From UBA2421 sp002343075 (GTDB lineage Bacteria; Planctomycetota; Phycisphaerae; Tepidisphaerales; Tepidisphaeraceae): a stretch of 64,000 bases of DNA. Shown here in pieces: positions 17,690 to 24,718 of this stretch; within the stretch, counting starts at the first letter, position 1; the number at the start of each line of letters is the position of its first letter. Position numbers and translations under genes: made by a program. The stretch spans positions 28,452-92,451 of the forward strand of contig CALJLN010000011.1 in assembly GCA_937982565.1 (NCBI GenBank), read 5' to 3'. A model generated the notes under the pieces. The model searched no databases. It worked only from the letters and a program-made list of their open reading frames with translations, and had not been told where the DNA came from.

Positions 17690-19189
17690 ATGACGCCCGT
17701 GCCATACAATCGATCGCTAGCGGAAGAGGAATCGAGCATCGCTGCGCAAAAAACGATGTTCGAGGCATATCAGATTGACGGGCTTTTTGATGAAATGTTT
17801 GCTTCGGCAAACGTGACGCGCCCCCACTACGAATCAGCCTTTCGCGGGCTCTGCGAGTTTCAACCCACCGATTTCGACCGCCGTCGGCGCATGGCCGACG
17901 TGGCGTTTCGTAATCAGGGCATCACCTTCACAGTTTACGGCGACAAACGCGGTGTAGAGAAGATTTTCCCATTCGACCTGGTGCCACGCATCATTCCCGC
18001 ACACGAGTGGGATGTGATCGAAGCGGGACTCTCACAGCGCATCACCGCGCTCAATCTCTTCTGTAAGGATATCTACCACGACCAGAGAATTTTATCCGAG
18101 AACATCATCCCCCCGGAGATGATCTACGGCGCGAAGTTTTTCCGGCGCGAAATGATGCATGTGCATGTGCCGCGCGACATCTACATCCACATCTGCGGCA
18201 CCGATCTGGTCCGGGGAAAAGACGGGGCATACTATGTCTTGGAAGACAACGCCCGAACACCCAGCGGTGTTAGCTATGTGCTGGAGAGCCGGGCGGTGAT
18301 GAAGCGGGTGTTTCCGACGCTTTTTGCCGAGTATCGCGTGCGAAGCGTTGAAGATTACCCGCATAACCTCCTGAACACGCTCAAGCACGTTGCCCCGCCG
18401 CATGCCGGCAGCGATCCGGTTGTGGCAATTCTCACACCCGGGGTGTTTAACAGCGCATTCTTCGAGCACAGTTTTCTTGCACGACAGATGGGGGTCGACT
18501 TAGTCGAAGGGCAAGATCTGGTGGTCGAAAACAACTTCGTCTACATGCGCACGATCGCCGGCTTGCGGCGGGTCGATGTGCTCTACCGACGTGTCGATGA
18601 CGATTTTATTGATCCCCTGACGTTTCACCCCGAGAGCATGCTGGGCGTGGCCGGACTGATGAATGCGTTCCGCTGCGGCAACGTGGCGATGGCCAACGCT
18701 GTGGGGACGGGCATTTGCGATGACAAGGCTATTTATGCCTATGTGCCAGAGATGATTCGGTTTTATCTGAAGCAGGAACCGATTCTTCCGAATGTTCCCA
18801 CGCACATCTGTGCCCGCCCGGACGATTGCCGATACACCCTCGAGAACCTCGATAAGCTGGTTGTCAAAGCGACCAACGAATCGGGTGGATACGGCATGCT
18901 CATGGGCCACCAGGCCACGCGCGAGCAACGTGAGGCGTTCGCGGAGCAGATTCGGAAAGATCCGCGGAATTTCATCGCGCAGCCGGTGGTAGAACTGAGC
19001 CAGCACCCGAGCCTCGTCGGCGATCACTTCGAGGGCCGCCGCGTCGACCTCAGGCCATACATTCTCTACGGCGATAAGCCTCTGGTCATGCCCGGCGGAC
19101 TTACCCGTGTTGCACTCACGAAAGGCTCGCTCGTCGTCAACAGTTCCCAAGGCGGCGGGAGCAAGGACACATGGGTGTTGGAGGAGTGA
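17690..19189 (+). CDS. Circularly permuted type 2 ATP-grasp protein
   Basis: A 499-residue member of the circularly permuted ATP-grasp group (former DUF404/407). Landmarks are YQIDGLFDEMF and RPHYESAFRGL near the start, FRREMMHVHVPRDIYIHICGTDLVRGKDGAYYVLEDNARTPSG split over residues 145-190, and KATNESGGYGMLMG in the C-terminal third as the nucleotide-binding loop. Such enzymes are thought to make amide or peptide bonds. It is the first gene of a three-gene run with an alpha-E protein and a transglutaminase, a grouping seen in many bacteria and proposed to make and process a peptide modification. Confidence 0.9.
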   Translation: MTPVPYNRSLAEEESSIAAQKTMFEAYQIDGLFDEMFASANVTRPHYESAFRGLCEFQPTDFDRRRRMADVAFRNQGITFTVYGDKRGVEKIFPFDLVPRIIPAHEWDVIEAGLSQRITALNLFCKDIYHDQRILSENIIPPEMIYGAKFFRREMMHVHVPRDIYIHICGTDLVRGKDGAYYVLEDNARTPSGVSYVLESRAVMKRVFPTLFAEYRVRSVEDYPHNLLNTLKHVAPPHAGSDPVVAILTPGVFNSAFFEHSFLARQMGVDLVEGQDLVVENNFVYMRTIAGLRRVDVLYRRVDDDFIDPLTFHPESMLGVAGLMNAFRCGNVAMANAVGTGICDDKAIYAYVPEMIRFYLKQEPILPNVPTHICARPDDCRYTLENLDKLVVKATNESGGYGMLMGHQATREQREAFAEQIRKDPRNFIAQPVVELSQHPSLVGDHFEGRRVDLRPYILYGDKPLVMPGGLTRVALTKGSLVVNSSQGGGSKDTWVLEE

Positions 19190-19277
19190 GCGATTGTCGC
19201 GTTTCCCGAGCTAGTTTTCGTTCATTGTCATTTGATTCTTGATCATTGGTGCATTCCATATCCGCGTGTAACACAGA

Positions 19278-20306
19278 ATGGCTGAACCCCGCGAAAACAT
19301 CACCACGCTTCCCGTAGAATCGCGCAGCAAGTTCGATCAGCGGGGGCGCGCGCGGCCCATGCTCTCGCGTGACGCTGATGCCATGTATTGGATGTGCCGC
19401 TATGTCGAGCGCGCCGAGCATGTGGCGCGACTCTTGATGATCAATGCCAGCACCTTGATCGACGTCGGCGACCTTGAAACCGATGCGCTCAACAAGCTTT
19501 GGCTATCGATCCTGCGCGTCTTTCGCATCGAGCACCCCCCGCCGAGCGATCTGCCGCTGGCCGAGGCGATCAGCAGGTATATGACCTTTGAAATCGCCAA
19601 TCCCAATTCAATCGTCTCATGCCTCACCCGCGCGCGGGAGAACGCGCGATCCATCCGCGAAAATATCTCCGCGGAGATGTGGGAGGCGCTCAACAGCTCC
19701 TATCTATCCGTTCGCGCCGATGATGCCGTCGCCCGGTTCGATGAGAGCCGGGAGGACTTCTATCGCTCGGTGCTGGCGAGTTCGATGCTTTTTCAAGGCC
19801 TCACCAATCAAACCCTGCCGCACACCCAGCGGTGGCAGTTTGCACAGGTTGCGAAGTATTTTGAGCGCATCGATGTTACATCGCGCATTCTCGACACCCG
19901 ATGGAGCCTGCTGGCCAGCGGTGAACTGACGATCGAGCCGCAACTTCGAAACATCCACTGGATGGGTGTGCTGCGAAGCTGCTGCTCGATCGAGACCTTT
20001 CGCAGGGAATACCCCGGCGAGATGGACCCGCTGCGCATCGCGCAGTTTCTGATTCTGCGGAACGATTTTCCGCGCAGCATTCGATTCTGCGTGGAGCAAG
20101 CCAGCGAATCACTGACAAGCCTGCGCACCATGACATCCCGGGCAATCGACCCCGCCGAGCGCATCGTCGGCCGGCTCCTTGCGCAGCTCGATTACGCCGA
20201 GCTAGCCGAGGTGCTCAATGTGGGCATCAGCCGTTACCTGCAGAACATCCAGCACCAGATCAGCGAAGCAGCGACCGCGGTGCAGAAGGCGTATTTCCTT
20301 TATTGA
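19278..20306 (+). CDS. Alpha-E domain protein (DUF403)
   Basis: A 342-residue, almost wholly helical protein. PMLSRDADAMYWMCRYVERAEHVARLL is split around residue 28, the point where most alpha-E proteins begin. A second ATG there (19359) is a plausible alternative start that would drop a basic 27-residue leader. Family members always accompany circularly permuted ATP-grasp enzymes and transglutaminases; the exact activity is unknown. The stop lies one base before the transglutaminase ATG, so co-translation is likely. Confidence 0.88.
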   Translation: MAEPRENITTLPVESRSKFDQRGRARPMLSRDADAMYWMCRYVERAEHVARLLMINASTLIDVGDLETDALNKLWLSILRVFRIEHPPPSDLPLAEAISRYMTFEIANPNSIVSCLTRARENARSIRENISAEMWEALNSSYLSVRADDAVARFDESREDFYRSVLASSMLFQGLTNQTLPHTQRWQFAQVAKYFERIDVTSRILDTRWSLLASGELTIEPQLRNIHWMGVLRSCCSIETFRREYPGEMDPLRIAQFLILRNDFPRSIRFCVEQASESLTSLRTMTSRAIDPAERIVGRLLAQLDYAELAEVLNVGISRYLQNIQHQISEAATAVQKAYFLY

Positions 20307-20307
20307 C

Positions 20308-21273
20308 ATGCTCTTACAGCTAACCCACACCACCGAATTGACCTACACCGACCTCATCAGCGAGTCGGTTGTCGAACTGCGTATGGCCCCCCGGCAGGAG
20401 AGCGATCAGCATCGGCTTTCGTTCAGCCTGGCCATCGGCCCGGCGACGGCGGTCAACAGCTACTTTGACTGGCTGGGCAATACCGTTCACGCGCTTTCAA
20501 TCAGTGCATTTCATAAGCAGATTCGCATCGTTGCCAGCAGCGTCGTTGAGACTGATCGCCTCAAGGTGGAAGTCGAGCGGTTTAAGGACCAATGGCCGGG
20601 CAACTTTGTCGCTAATCAACAGCTATATGACTTCCTGCAGTTCGCCGGCCCCATCGTCAAGTCGCAGGCGTTGACGGATGTGGTGAAAGAACTCGGTGCC
20701 GAGCCGGGCATGAGCCAGGGAGAGCTGGCACTTCGGATGCTCCATTCGATTGCCGAGAAGTTTGCGTATGTGAAGGGAGTGACGACGTCGGCAAGCTCGA
20801 TCAACGAGATTCTTCGCCACGGGAGCGGAGTATGTCAGGATTTTGCTCACCTGATGATTGGCATGGCGCGCTCAGTCGGCATTCCGGCGCGATATGTCAG
20901 CGGGCTCGTGCACCCCGACGCCGACCGATTCCGGGGATATACGCAAACTCATGCGTGGGTCGAGTTGCTCTTTCCGTCGGCAGGATGGGTGGGGTTTGAT
21001 CCGACGAATAACTGCATCGTCGGGCCGAACTTTGTGAAAGTCGCCATCGGCAGGGACTATCGCGACGTGCCGCCGAACAAAGGCGTGTATCGAGGCAACG
21101 CGCAGGAAGACATCGATGTGAAGGTGCTGAGCAAAGAATTGAAACAAATGCCCGGCGGGCTGGCCGGCGAGCGGTATCAGACCCTGTCCGTCGCCACCTT
21201 CAGCGACGCCGGCGGTCGAACCCCCTGGGACAGCGACGGCGGGCTGCAGCAACAGCAACAACAGCAGCAATAA
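20308..21273 (+). CDS. Transglutaminase-like cysteine peptidase
   Basis: A 321-residue protein with the bacterial transglutaminase N-terminal beta domain, then the catalytic core: Cys176 in GSGVCQDFAHL, His215 in TQTHAWVEL and Asp231 in VGFDPTNN. The triad is complete. In this gene neighbourhood such enzymes are thought to cleave or trim the product of the ATP-grasp ligase. Unusual is the last stretch: eight glutamines in a row encoded by CAG/CAA codons right before the stop, absent from typical family members and probably a recent repeat expansion. The start overlaps the end of the alpha-E gene closely. Confidence 0.9.
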   Translation: MLLQLTHTTELTYTDLISESVVELRMAPRQESDQHRLSFSLAIGPATAVNSYFDWLGNTVHALSISAFHKQIRIVASSVVETDRLKVEVERFKDQWPGNFVANQQLYDFLQFAGPIVKSQALTDVVKELGAEPGMSQGELALRMLHSIAEKFAYVKGVTTSASSINEILRHGSGVCQDFAHLMIGMARSVGIPARYVSGLVHPDADRFRGYTQTHAWVELLFPSAGWVGFDPTNNCIVGPNFVKVAIGRDYRDVPPNKGVYRGNAQEDIDVKVLSKELKQMPGGLAGERYQTLSVATFSDAGGRTPWDSDGGLQQQQQQQQ

Positions 21274-21372
21274 CCCGATTGCCAAGCCCGCGCAAAACTC
21301 TTGCCACCGGCGATACTCACTCGCTAAGCACCTTATTTACACATACTTACGGATTCTAGAAATATTTCATAT

Positions 21373-21406
21373 TGACATCCGTAATCAAAATGATATCACT
21401 TTGATA
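21373..21406 (+). promoter_or_regulatory. Candidate promoter with palindromic operator upstream of SPFH gene
   Basis: TTGACA at 21373-21378 is a good -35 box; a TATCAC-like -10 follows with 16-17 bases spacing. The -10 overlaps the palindrome TGATATCA (21391-21398), followed one helical turn from its start by TTTGATA. The AAA/TTT flanks extend the symmetry. A separate inverted pair TTACGGAT / ATCCGTAA (21347-21354 and 21377-21384) straddles the -35 box. A repressor site is likely; the Arc-like product encoded downstream is a candidate. Confidence 0.5.
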
Positions 21407-21430
21407 ACTCTTGAAGGCAAAGGAGCCACC

Positions 21431-22300
21431 ATGATTCGGGAAAGTGAGCGGAAAACAGTTCAGGGCATTGCTGCACTCTTGCTGTTTGTGCTGGTGATCG
21501 GGTTGATTGTCTGGTTGTTTTACATCGGCGCGCGGACCAACAACCCGTGGGTCATCGGGACGGCGGTTGTGCTGGCGGTGCTCGACTTTGTTGCGTTTGG
21601 CGGATTGTTCATCGTTAACCCCAATGAAGCAAAGGTGTTACAGCTTTTCGGGAAGTATGCCGGCACCGCCAAGCAGCCGGGCCTGCGCTGGGCCAACCCG
21701 TTTCTGACCAAGCAGAAGATCAGCCAGCGCATTCGCAATTTCGAAAGCAGCAAGCTCAAGGTGAACGACAGCCACGGCAGCCCGATCGAGATAGCCTCGG
21801 TCGTCGTCTGGCGCGTCGTCGATACCGCCGAAGCCGCTTTTGAAGTGGACGACTATCAGAATTATGTCACAGTGCAGTCTGAGTCGGCGTTGCGCAACCT
21901 CGCGACGCAATACCCCTATGACGACCACGACTCCGGCGAACGAAGCCTGCGCGGCAACACGCTCGAGATCGCCGAGCAGCTCAAGCGCGAGATCCAGGAT
22001 CGATTGAGCAAGGCCGGCGTGGAAGTTCTGGAGGCGCGCATCAGCCACCTCGCCTACGCCCAGGAAATCGCGGCGGCCATGCTCCGGCGGCAACAGGCCA
22101 GTGCCATCGTTGCGGCGCGCCAGCAGATCGTTGAAGGCGCGGTCGGCATGGTGGAAATGGCGCTGGAACAGCTCGCGCAGAAGAAAGTCGTGGAGTTCGA
22201 CGGCGATCGCAAGGCCGCGATGGTCAGCAACTTACTCGTCGTCCTTTGCGGCGAACATGATGTGCAGCCCGTGGTGAACACAGGCACGATTTATCAATAG
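21431..22300 (+). CDS. SPFH/Band 7 domain membrane protein
   Basis: A 289-residue protein. Two membrane segments lie at about residues 12-35 and 42-62. The SPFH core begins at GLFIVNPNEAKVLQLFGKYAGT, and a coiled-coil with GVEVLEARISHLAYAQEIAAAMLRRQQA follows. This is the slipin/flotillin-related type often annotated as SPFH protein next to an Arc-like gene. It probably scaffolds membrane microdomains. The ATG at 21431 has AAAGGAG upstream and is preferred over 21401. The RHH/Arc gene follows after a 117-bp repeat-rich gap. Confidence 0.9.
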   Translation: MIRESERKTVQGIAALLLFVLVIGLIVWLFYIGARTNNPWVIGTAVVLAVLDFVAFGGLFIVNPNEAKVLQLFGKYAGTAKQPGLRWANPFLTKQKISQRIRNFESSKLKVNDSHGSPIEIASVVVWRVVDTAEAAFEVDDYQNYVTVQSESALRNLATQYPYDDHDSGERSLRGNTLEIAEQLKREIQDRLSKAGVEVLEARISHLAYAQEIAAAMLRRQQASAIVAARQQIVEGAVGMVEMALEQLAQKKVVEFDGDRKAAMVSNLLVVLCGEHDVQPVVNTGTIYQ

Positions 22301-22415
22301 GAGGCAGGGGGCAGTGCGCAGCAGGCAGAGGGCAGAAGGCAGTGATGTAGTCTCCGCCCCCTGCCGACCGCCGACTGCCCCCTGCCGACTGCCCACTGCC
22401 CACTGCCCACTTAGA
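22301..22415. repeat. G/C-strand-biased heptamer repeats
   Basis: The left half contains GGCAG units (GGGCAG, AGGCAG) and the right half the complementary ACTGCCC unit repeated in tandem with 7-base period (about 22380-22412). The two halves can pair into a long imperfect hairpin between the SPFH and Arc-like genes. The unit is too short and unspaced for CRISPR. Confidence 0.7.
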
Positions 22416-22417
22416 AG

Positions 22418-22621
22418 ATGCCTGAGCGCAAAGCATTTCTTCTTCGCATCGACCCGGCCATTCTGGACGCGATCCAGAAGTGGGCCGATGACGATCTGCG
22501 CAGCATGAATGGGCAGATCGAGTTTCTTCTGCGCCAGGCATTGATCGACCGCAGGCGCATCAAAACAGCCGCGCCGACGAATGAACCGCTCGCGTCTGAG
22601 CCTCCGCCGACGATAGACTAA
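22418..22621 (+). CDS. Arc-like ribbon-helix-helix protein
   Basis: 67 residues. RKAFLLRIDPAILDAIQKW, then DDLRSMNGQIEFLLRQAL, is the Arc/MetJ-type ribbon-helix-helix with an N-terminal DNA-contacting strand, followed by a disordered tail. Genes of this form commonly follow SPFH genes in diverse bacteria. It could bind the palindrome in front of the SPFH gene, making the pair autoregulated; this is inference. No toxin partner is adjacent. Confidence 0.85.
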   Translation: MPERKAFLLRIDPAILDAIQKWADDDLRSMNGQIEFLLRQALIDRRRIKTAAPTNEPLASEPPPTID

Positions 22622-22630
22622 CCCGCCGAA

Positions 22631-23623
22631 GTGATTCTCCGCCGACTGATCATCCTCGTCTTGCCCGTACTTCTAGTCGTTCAGTTCACCGGGGGCTGTA
22701 CGAAGACGACCGCCGGGCCGGGTAGTCTCGCGATTCGCCCGGCTGCGATGACTGTGGCGGTGGAGTGGCGCTTTGAAATCGAATCGTCGCCTGGCACCGA
22801 ACGAGTTACATTCATCTGCACCCTCCCGCAAACCATCACCAATCGACAGCGTGTGCGGCGACTCACATTCAACCCCCAGCCGACGATGCGATTCAGCGAA
22901 GGTGGCAACGAATACGCCCGCTACGACCTGTCATGTCCACCGCGGCGATCGAAAATCAACATCGCTGCCGAGCTTGAGCTTGCTCGTTGCGACATGGAAA
23001 CCCTTTCCGCCCGCCCCGCCGAGACGGATTGGGGCGATAGCGGCGCGCTCAGCGATTACCTCTCAGCCGAGCGGATGATCGAATCGGATGCGCCGGCAGT
23101 CCGGCAGATCGCAGCGGCCGTGCCTGAAGGCCCGGCGATCGCGACGGTAAAGGCCATTTTTGAGACCACGCTCGCGCACCTGCAAAAATCAGAATACATG
23201 ACAGACGACCGCGGTGCCGCGGGCGCGCTGGCGGCGGGTCGGGGCGATTGTTCTGAGTTCAGCGATCTTTTTGTGGCACTCTGCCGGGCTCGCGGCATTC
23301 CGGCGTTTGTGAATGAAGGGTTTATCATCACGCCCGTGAAGCCCGGCGACACGCCGAAGCACGCATGGGCAGAGGCCTATCTGGCTGGCCTCGGCTGGGT
23401 GCCGTTCGACCCATTCCACGCCGCATGGCAGTCGGCCCGATTTGAAGCGATGTCGCCCACGCGCATCATCCTCAGCAGACGCCGCAATGATCCGGTTTTG
23501 CAGAACTATCACCACTGGTTTTATCAATACTGGGGTGATCCGATCAGGGTGCACGACGCATTCATTGTAAGAAGCGCGCGGCCGACCGCCGCATCCGTCA
23601 GCCGACCTGCCGTCGCTCGGTGA
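22631..23623 (+). CDS. Transglutaminase-like lipoprotein
   Basis: 330 residues starting with GTG. A signal peptide ends in FTGGC with Cys23 as lipidation site, so the protein is probably anchored outside the inner membrane. A beta-rich domain (about 40-130) precedes a transglutaminase core with Cys207 in GRGDCSEFSD, His244 in PKHAWAEAY and Asp260 in WVPFDP. The triad is complete, suggesting extracytoplasmic peptidase or amidase activity. Its last 26 bases overlap the 3' end of the opposite VOC gene. Confidence 0.87.
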   Translation: MILRRLIILVLPVLLVVQFTGGCTKTTAGPGSLAIRPAAMTVAVEWRFEIESSPGTERVTFICTLPQTITNRQRVRRLTFNPQPTMRFSEGGNEYARYDLSCPPRRSKINIAAELELARCDMETLSARPAETDWGDSGALSDYLSAERMIESDAPAVRQIAAAVPEGPAIATVKAIFETTLAHLQKSEYMTDDRGAAGALAAGRGDCSEFSDLFVALCRARGIPAFVNEGFIITPVKPGDTPKHAWAEAYLAGLGWVPFDPFHAAWQSARFEAMSPTRIILSRRRNDPVLQNYHHWFYQYWGDPIRVHDAFIVRSARPTAASVSRPAVAR

Positions 23624-24050
23624 TTTCCACCCAGTTCCCGCTAGGGTCTTGCAATACAAGGCTCTCCTGCCCCGGCGCAAGCCCCCGCTGGCGGGTATAC
23701 GGCATCTCGCGATCGATCATCGCCTGTTCTGTAACCCGCAGCGATTGCACCTCGATCTGCACCGGCCGCAGATCATCGCGATGAAAAATCGGCTCGCGAA
23801 TCGTAAAACTCAGGTCGACATTCTCTGCGTGGTAGATCAACACGGAGAAATTCGTCTCCACCGAAACATCGTTAGCGCGAGCGAAACCCAACACCGTGAC
23901 GTAAAACTCATCCATCTCCTTCTCGCGCCCGGCCACCGCATGCGACACCGAATCGTTGATGGCGATTACCCGCACGGGCAAAGGCTCAGGCATCTTGGGC
24001 CGACGATCGGGCTTGGGATCAAAATCGGGGTTGGAGGGTTCAAGTTCCAT
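23598..24050 (-). CDS. VOC (glyoxalase/bleomycin resistance) superfamily protein
   Basis: 150 residues from the ATG at 24050. The middle FYVTVLGFARANDV is the typical first beta-alpha module of vicinal-oxygen-chelate proteins, and the C-terminal ESLVLQDPSGNWVEITER is the usual closing strand with a metal-binding Glu. Only one module pair is present, so it should work as a dimer. The substrate is unknown. It is divergent from the aspartyl protease gene with a 46-bp gap that holds a palindrome. Confidence 0.75.
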   Translation of the reverse strand: MELEPSNPDFDPKPDRRPKMPEPLPVRVIAINDSVSHAVAGREKEMDEFYVTVLGFARANDVSVETNFSVLIYHAENVDLSFTIREPIFHRDDLRPVQIEVQSLRVTEQAMIDREMPYTRQRGLAPGQESLVLQDPSGNWVEITERRQVG

Positions 24051-24057
24051 GTTCACA

Positions 24058-24072
24058 ACAGTATATTACTGT
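24058..24072. promoter_or_regulatory. 15-bp palindrome between divergent genes
   Basis: ACAGTA-TAT-TACTGT is a perfect dyad in the 46-bp gap between the VOC gene (minus) and the aspartyl protease gene (plus). Its position fits an operator acting on one or both promoters. The cognate regulator is unknown. Confidence 0.45.
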
Positions 24073-24096
24073 CAACTTGAACCTTGGTGAAAAAAC

Positions 24097-24465
24097 ATGG
24101 GAACTTTCAGAGTAGGCTGTCGAATCGAGAATGTTGGTGATCGCACACGCGGCGCAAGAATCGCAGGCGTTCTGGTCGACACCGGTAGCGAGCGCACATG
24201 GATTGCTGAAGAGACGCTGCAGCGCATCGGCGTTGCAGAAGAGAAGAAGGATGTTCCGTTTATCATGGCAAACGGCCAACAAGTTACCCGGTCAATGGGA
24301 TTTGCGGTGATTCGCGTCGATCAGTTTTTCACGGTCGACGAGGTGGTGTTTGCGCGCAAAGGCGACCTCGCCCTGCTCGGGGCCAGAACTCTGGAAGGAC
24401 TGAACTTGCTAGTTGATTCGACACGAAAAAAACTCGTCGGCGCCGGGCCCCAACCGGCGGCTTAA
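24097..24465 (+). CDS. Retropepsin-like aspartyl protease family protein
   Basis: 122 residues, about the size of one retropepsin monomer. GVLVDTGSERTWI holds the catalytic Asp-Thr-Gly, and LALLGARTLEGLNLLVD is the hydrophobic-hydrophobic-Gly flap-to-core segment typical of the clan. It has no signal peptide and would act as a dimer in the cytoplasm. The ATG has GGTGA upstream. Its 3' end overlaps by four bases the end of the opposite RHH gene. Function in bacteria is mostly unknown. Confidence 0.82.
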   Translation: MGTFRVGCRIENVGDRTRGARIAGVLVDTGSERTWIAEETLQRIGVAEEKKDVPFIMANGQQVTRSMGFAVIRVDQFFTVDEVVFARKGDLALLGARTLEGLNLLVDSTRKKLVGAGPQPAA

Positions 24466-24680
24466 GCTGGCCGCCGGGGCGCCGGCGTCGCGGCGGATTC
24501 CCATTCTTCCAATGCTTGCAAGTCCCGTGAATGATCGCTTGCTGCGCCATCGGTTACGCTTCTAAGTGCTTCTTGACGTAACTTGGCGCGAATGGCTTCG
24601 ATCACCCACTCGGTTCGATTCCTCTTTGGAATCGCTTCGTCGAGGTCCTTCGATAGTCGAACGCTTATCAATTCGCTCAT
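24462..24680 (-). CDS. Ribbon-helix-helix protein
   Basis: 72 residues from the ATG at 24680, which is preceded by AGAGGA. MSELISVRLSKDLDEAI and RNRTEWVIEAIRAKL form a CopG/Arc-type DNA-binding fold, as in antitoxins or small repressors. It lies 38 bases after polA on the same strand and converges with the aspartyl protease gene. No canonical toxin gene adjoins it, so an antitoxin role is not supported. Confidence 0.75.
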   Translation of the reverse strand: MSELISVRLSKDLDEAIPKRNRTEWVIEAIRAKLRQEALRSVTDGAASDHSRDLQALEEWESAATPAPRRPA

Positions 24681-24718
24681 ACAAGATCCTCTTTCATGCA
24701 AACTGAATGACGTAACCA

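Noticed and set aside
22301..22415. Tandem repeats considered as a CRISPR array
   Set aside because: The unit is only seven bases with no spacers and no cas genes nearby.
24058..24072. Dyad considered as a LexA/SOS box
   Set aside because: The half-sites are in reverse order to the CTGT-N8-ACAG type and the spacing differs.
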